A DNA stretch of 8,270 nucleotides from Bacteroidetes bacterium 4572_114 (GTDB lineage: Bacteria > Bacteroidota > Bacteroidia > Bacteroidales > 4484-276). The position numbers were made by a program, and so were the translations under genes. This document shows positions 5,791 through 8,270 of the stretch, in pieces; within the stretch, counting starts at the first letter, position 1, and each line of letters starts with the position of its first letter. Location of the stretch: the NCBI GenBank assembly GCA_002254335.1, contig NIVA01000206.1, forward strand, positions 1-8,270, given 5' to 3'. The notes under the pieces were generated by a model. The model ran no database searches. It worked only from the letters and a program-made list of their open reading frames with translations, and was not told the DNA's origin.

Positions 5791-7095
5791 TTAAAGTTTT
5801 CCGATGGTTTTTAAGTAGTTGATTTTTGCCAGCGACAACTTGATACGGTGAACTTCGAGATCGAGGTTGGCGCGGGTAGCCTTATTCAATTCATCAAGGT
5901 ATTGGGTGGAAGTGATAATCCCATTGTCCAACTGCGATGATGCTGTTTTGGCAATTCGTTCCCTCAGGTCGATGATCTCCTGATCGTTCATTATAAGCTC
6001 ATTGTATTTGTTAACTTGTGCCAGGTCGTCCTCAAGCTGGATTTTAATATTTTTATCAAATGTTTCCTTCCGCACTTCAACTATGCCCTGTTGCACATCA
6101 AGGATTTTCTTTTGGTTCTTTTGCTTGTCCCAATTAATGATATTCCATTTCAGCCCCACACCAACCAAATAATAGGTATCAAATTTATTCGACAACATAT
6201 TAAGCCCGGGCTTTCCATAACCCAGCCTTCCAAACCCTGAAAATTTTGGCATATAGGATGCCGACACCATTTTTTTGCTGAGCTCCAGTTTATCTTTTTG
6301 CAAATTGAGCAATTGATATTCGGGCCTGAGGTTTATGAAAACCTGCGCATCTATCAAAGGATCAGGAAGGATGAGGGTGGTTGACAAGGGGACTTCCATT
6401 TCGAGCAACTCGCCCAGCATCCCAAAAGTTGCCGTTAGGTCGCTATTAATTTCGGTAACACCCTGGTCAATTTCGAGGGTTTGTGCTTTTAACACATCTG
6501 CGTTTGATTGTAAAACAACACCATTTCTGATACCCGATTCGAGTTCTTCCATTTTATCCACCACAACCTGTCTGTTGATTAACAGCAGCTCTTTACTTTT
6601 TCTGTAAAAGAGGATTTTAAAATACAGTCCATTTACCCGTTCTTTAACTTTATACAATTCAACCTCAATTTCTTGCTGGTCGATTTTAAGGCCGGCATCT
6701 TCCAGGTTTTTTTGTTCACGGGTAATGCCACCGTCCCAAATCAGTTGATCGAGGCCAAGGTAAAGATCATACATGTCCTTGTCGGGGATTGGAATAGAAA
6801 TGCCCGGATTGGTGATCGGCACTGTTGTTACGTCCGATTGGTAGCTTGCCCTTCCATTGAGGCCGAATTGCGGAAGGTAGCCCTTGCCGGAGTTTTGGTT
6901 TTGAATGTCCGAAGCTTCCGCATTTAACATTCGTTGTTTTACCAGGGGATAAACCTCCACGGCACGTTGATGGCAAAAGTCCAGGGTGAGGGTGTCGGGG
7001 GCCTGGCCTTGCACAATCAGCGGTAGCAACAGAATTGCTAATAATTTAATCCTGGTTTTTAAGAAAATCATATTTTTATTCATGCATTTTAGCAT
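5791..7095 (-). CDS. TolC-family outer-membrane efflux protein
   Basis: Outer-membrane factor of the exporter, 434 residues from the ATG at 7095. An ATG at 7083 (MNKNMIF) is an equally good start and gives the same signal peptide. That peptide runs through a basic N-terminus and LLAILLLPLIV to a likely cleavage site after VQGQA (Ala32). The mature protein has the two-fold repeat of outer-membrane efflux proteins. Helix-rich stretches (about 36-65, 125-215, 250-275 and 335-430) alternate with strand-forming segments. One of these is about 72-120, with LPQFGLNGRASYQS and MYDLYLGLDQLIWDGG. The other is about 278-325, with YMPKFSGFGRLGYG and YYLVGVGLKWNIINWD. The length is normal. The gene lies 25 bases after the TetR gene, so the two are probably cotranscribed, and 432 bases before the adaptor gene. 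It would form the trimeric exit duct docking with the adaptor. Confidence 0.94.
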   Translation of the reverse strand: MLKCMNKNMIFLKTRIKLLAILLLPLIVQGQAPDTLTLDFCHQRAVEVYPLVKQRMLNAEASDIQNQNSGKGYLPQFGLNGRASYQSDVTTVPITNPGISIPIPDKDMYDLYLGLDQLIWDGGITREQKNLEDAGLKIDQQEIEVELYKVKERVNGLYFKILFYRKSKELLLINRQVVVDKMEELESGIRNGVVLQSNADVLKAQTLEIDQGVTEINSDLTATFGMLGELLEMEVPLSTTLILPDPLIDAQVFINLRPEYQLLNLQKDKLELSKKMVSASYMPKFSGFGRLGYGKPGLNMLSNKFDTYYLVGVGLKWNIINWDKQKNQKKILDVQQGIVEVRKETFDKNIKIQLEDDLAQVNKYNELIMNDQEIIDLRERIAKTASSQLDNGIITSTQYLDELNKATRANLDLEVHRIKLSLAKINYLKTIGKL

Positions 7096-7120
7096 TTGTT
7101 AAAATTCCACTATACCGGAT

Positions 7121-7732
7121 TTAGCATGGTTTAATAGAATTAAGGATAAAGTTATAGACCTCATTTTTGCGTTCTTGTAAAAATATTTCGTAAGCTGTAT
7201 CATCATCTTGAAAAAAAACAGCCTTGATTATTGGCCTTGCAACAAAAGGAAAGACGCATAAACCGATGATGTTGACCATGATTTGCCTGGGATCCATGGG
7301 TTTGATTTTGCCCTGGGCCATCTCTTCCCGGATTTTTTCGATCAGGACCGGTAAATGATTTACACGGGAGCTAATAAATTGGGCAATGTTTTCGGGGTTT
7401 TGGCTCAACTCGTGAAGTATGAAACCCGGAATGTGCGGGTTTTCAAGGATAAGGCCGATATAATTTTCGATAAAAGATTTAAGTATTTCAAAAAAGGGCT
7501 TATCTGAGGAAATCAGCAGTTCGGTTTGCGGCAAGAATTTATCGAATGCTTCCAGGAAAACAGCTTCAAACAATTTTTGTTTACTCCTGAAATAATAGTG
7601 CAGCAAAGCCTTATTGATCCCTGCTTCGTTTGCAATCTCCTGCATCCGGGCACCGTCTCTCCCCTTTTCAATAAAAACTTTTCGGGCCGCGACCAAAATG
7701 TTTTGCTCTGTGTTTGACGAAAATCCAGCCAT
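7121..7732 (-). CDS. TetR/AcrR-family transcriptional repressor
   Basis: Predicted DNA-binding repressor of the exporter operon, 203 residues, a usual length for the family. The N-terminal helix-turn-helix is clear. NILVAARKVFIEKG (11-24) forms the first helix, ARMQEIANEAGINKALLHYYF (28-48) holds the helix-turn-helix and ends in the typical YYF, and SKQKLFEAVF (50-59) follows. The remaining helical domain (about 65-200) would bind the ligand and dimerise; its ligand cannot be read from sequence. The ATG at 7732 is the natural start (MAGFSSNTEQNI), with no strong Shine-Dalgarno sequence. The position corresponds to CecR (YbiH) in the E. coli cecR-ybhGFSR operon. A strong palindrome lies 35 bases upstream of the start, consistent with autoregulation. 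Confidence 0.95.
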   Translation of the reverse strand: MAGFSSNTEQNILVAARKVFIEKGRDGARMQEIANEAGINKALLHYYFRSKQKLFEAVFLEAFDKFLPQTELLISSDKPFFEILKSFIENYIGLILENPHIPGFILHELSQNPENIAQFISSRVNHLPVLIEKIREEMAQGKIKPMDPRQIMVNIIGLCVFPFVARPIIKAVFFQDDDTAYEIFLQERKNEVYNFILNSIKPC

Positions 7733-7767
7733 TGGTCAACTGTTTGTTTTATCCGTTTGATTTAATT

Positions 7768-7797
7768 ATTTGGTTTAACTAATTAATTTAACCAAAT
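7768..7797. promoter_or_regulatory. Palindromic operator candidate for the TetR protein
   Basis: Perfect 8-base arms ATTTGGTT (7768-7775) and AACCAAAT (7790-7797) surround a 14-base centre that is itself largely symmetric, so 13 of 15 half-site positions pair. It lies directly downstream of the predicted -7 element, over the expected transcription start, where a bound repressor would block initiation. Assignment to this TetR protein is inferred from location and symmetry. Confidence 0.65.
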
Positions 7798-7800
7798 GGA

Positions 7801-7832
7801 CAAAAATAGAACGTATTTTTTTTGTGGCCAAA
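7801..7832 (-). promoter_or_regulatory. Bacteroides-type promoter for the exporter operon
   Basis: Read on the minus strand, TTTG (7832-7829) is followed after 20 bases by TATTTTTG (7808-7801). This matches the known Bacteroides -33 TTTG and -7 TAnnTTTG elements at normal spacing. Transcription would start near 7796, giving a leader of about 65 bases before the TetR start codon. It is the best promoter match I found in the window. Confidence 0.65.
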
Positions 7833-7870
7833 TATTTTTTGATTTTTTTCTGAGAAATTTGTTGTGCTTT

Positions 7871-8270
7871 GACGTTTCCAAGTCCTACGGACGTTGGAAA
7901 GTCGGGAAGGGCCTTCCATTGCCAAAAGGATAGCGACAATATTTCCTTAGCGACTCATAGTCGCTTAGGAAATTGCCATCCAACGTTTCCAAGTCCTGAT
8001 GGATGATGGTTCCTTAGCGACTCATAGTCGCTTAGGAAATTGCCATCCAACGTTTCCAAGTCCTGATGGATGATGGAAAATCGGGGGGAACTTTTCATCG
8101 TCCGAAGGAAAACGGCAATATTTCCTTAGCGACTCATAGTCTCTTAGGAAATTGTTAACCAACGTATCCAAGTCCTGATGGATGATGGAAAATCGGGGGG
8201 AAACTTTCCATAGTCCGAAGGAAAACGGCAATACTTCCTTAGCGACTCATAGTCGCTTAGGAAATTGCCA
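7871..8270. repeat. Tandem array of about 112-base units, each with a near-perfect hairpin
   Basis: Four units begin with ACGTTTCCAAGTCC (or ACGTATCC) at 7872, 7983, 8050 and 8162. The start-to-start distances are 111, 67 and 112 bases, and the fourth unit runs to the window edge. Each unit carries a 29-base near-palindrome at 7943-7971, 8010-8038, 8122-8150 and 8235-8263. Its arms are TTCCTTAGCGACT and AGTCGCTTAGGAA around a CAT loop, pairing at 12 of 13 positions; the third copy has one extra change. In the third and fourth units flanking bases (GGCAAT) extend the stem; in the fourth, ATTGCC pairs with all six. The second unit lacks a 45-base middle part. Unit lengths are not multiples of three, which argues against protein repeats. 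No gene is seen in 7733-8270. Confidence 0.85.

Noticed and set aside
8022..8231. 69-codon open frame on the minus strand inside the tandem array
   Set aside because: It needs a TTG start, lies wholly in repeats whose unit lengths break the reading frame and resembles no protein family I know.
7943..8263. CRISPR array: four 29-base palindromic repeats
   Set aside because: The segments between them are related to one another rather than unique, the spacings vary (67, 112 and 113 bases) and no cas gene is present. It is a tandem repeat of a longer unit.

Overview
The window looks like a Bacteroidetes (Bacteroidota) chromosome fragment. Three things suggest this: a good match to the Bacteroides-type promoter (TTTG, 20 bases, TATTTTTG) ahead of the first gene; starts with little or no Shine-Dalgarno sequence; and AT-rich spacers filled with short simple repeats and palindromes. 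No rRNA, tRNA, phage or transposase gene is visible, so the phylum is an inference.

All seven genes lie on the minus strand and read from right to left as one functional block: a TetR-family repressor (7732-7121), a TolC-type outer-membrane factor (7095-5791), an HlyD/YbhG-type periplasmic adaptor lipoprotein (5358-4477), two separate ABC ATPases (4423-3611 and 3398-2664) and two ABC-2 permeases (2564-1458 and 1174-65). The order is that of the E. coli cecR-ybhGFSR operon, with two differences: an outer-membrane factor gene sits between regulator and adaptor, and the double ATPase YbhF is split into two genes. Together they would form a tripartite exporter. The two permeases form the inner-membrane channel, the ATPase pair drives it, the adaptor bridges the periplasm and the TolC-like protein opens the outer membrane. 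The substrate cannot be read from sequence; drugs or other toxic small molecules are the family precedent. A 30-base palindrome just downstream of the predicted promoter -7 element suggests that the TetR protein represses its own operon.

The transporter class is well known, and I do not see an undescribed biological system. The parts that deserve a second look are these. The adaptor gene seems to lack about 20 codons in its beta-barrel domain, and its C-terminus runs into spacer-like sequence, so it may be damaged. The ATP-site defects of the two ATPases converge on the same composite site. Nearly every spacer holds its own kind of simple repeat or hairpin cluster. The right end of the window (7871-8270) is a non-coding tandem array with a period of about 112 bases, each unit carrying a strong near-palindrome, and it runs off the end of the window.
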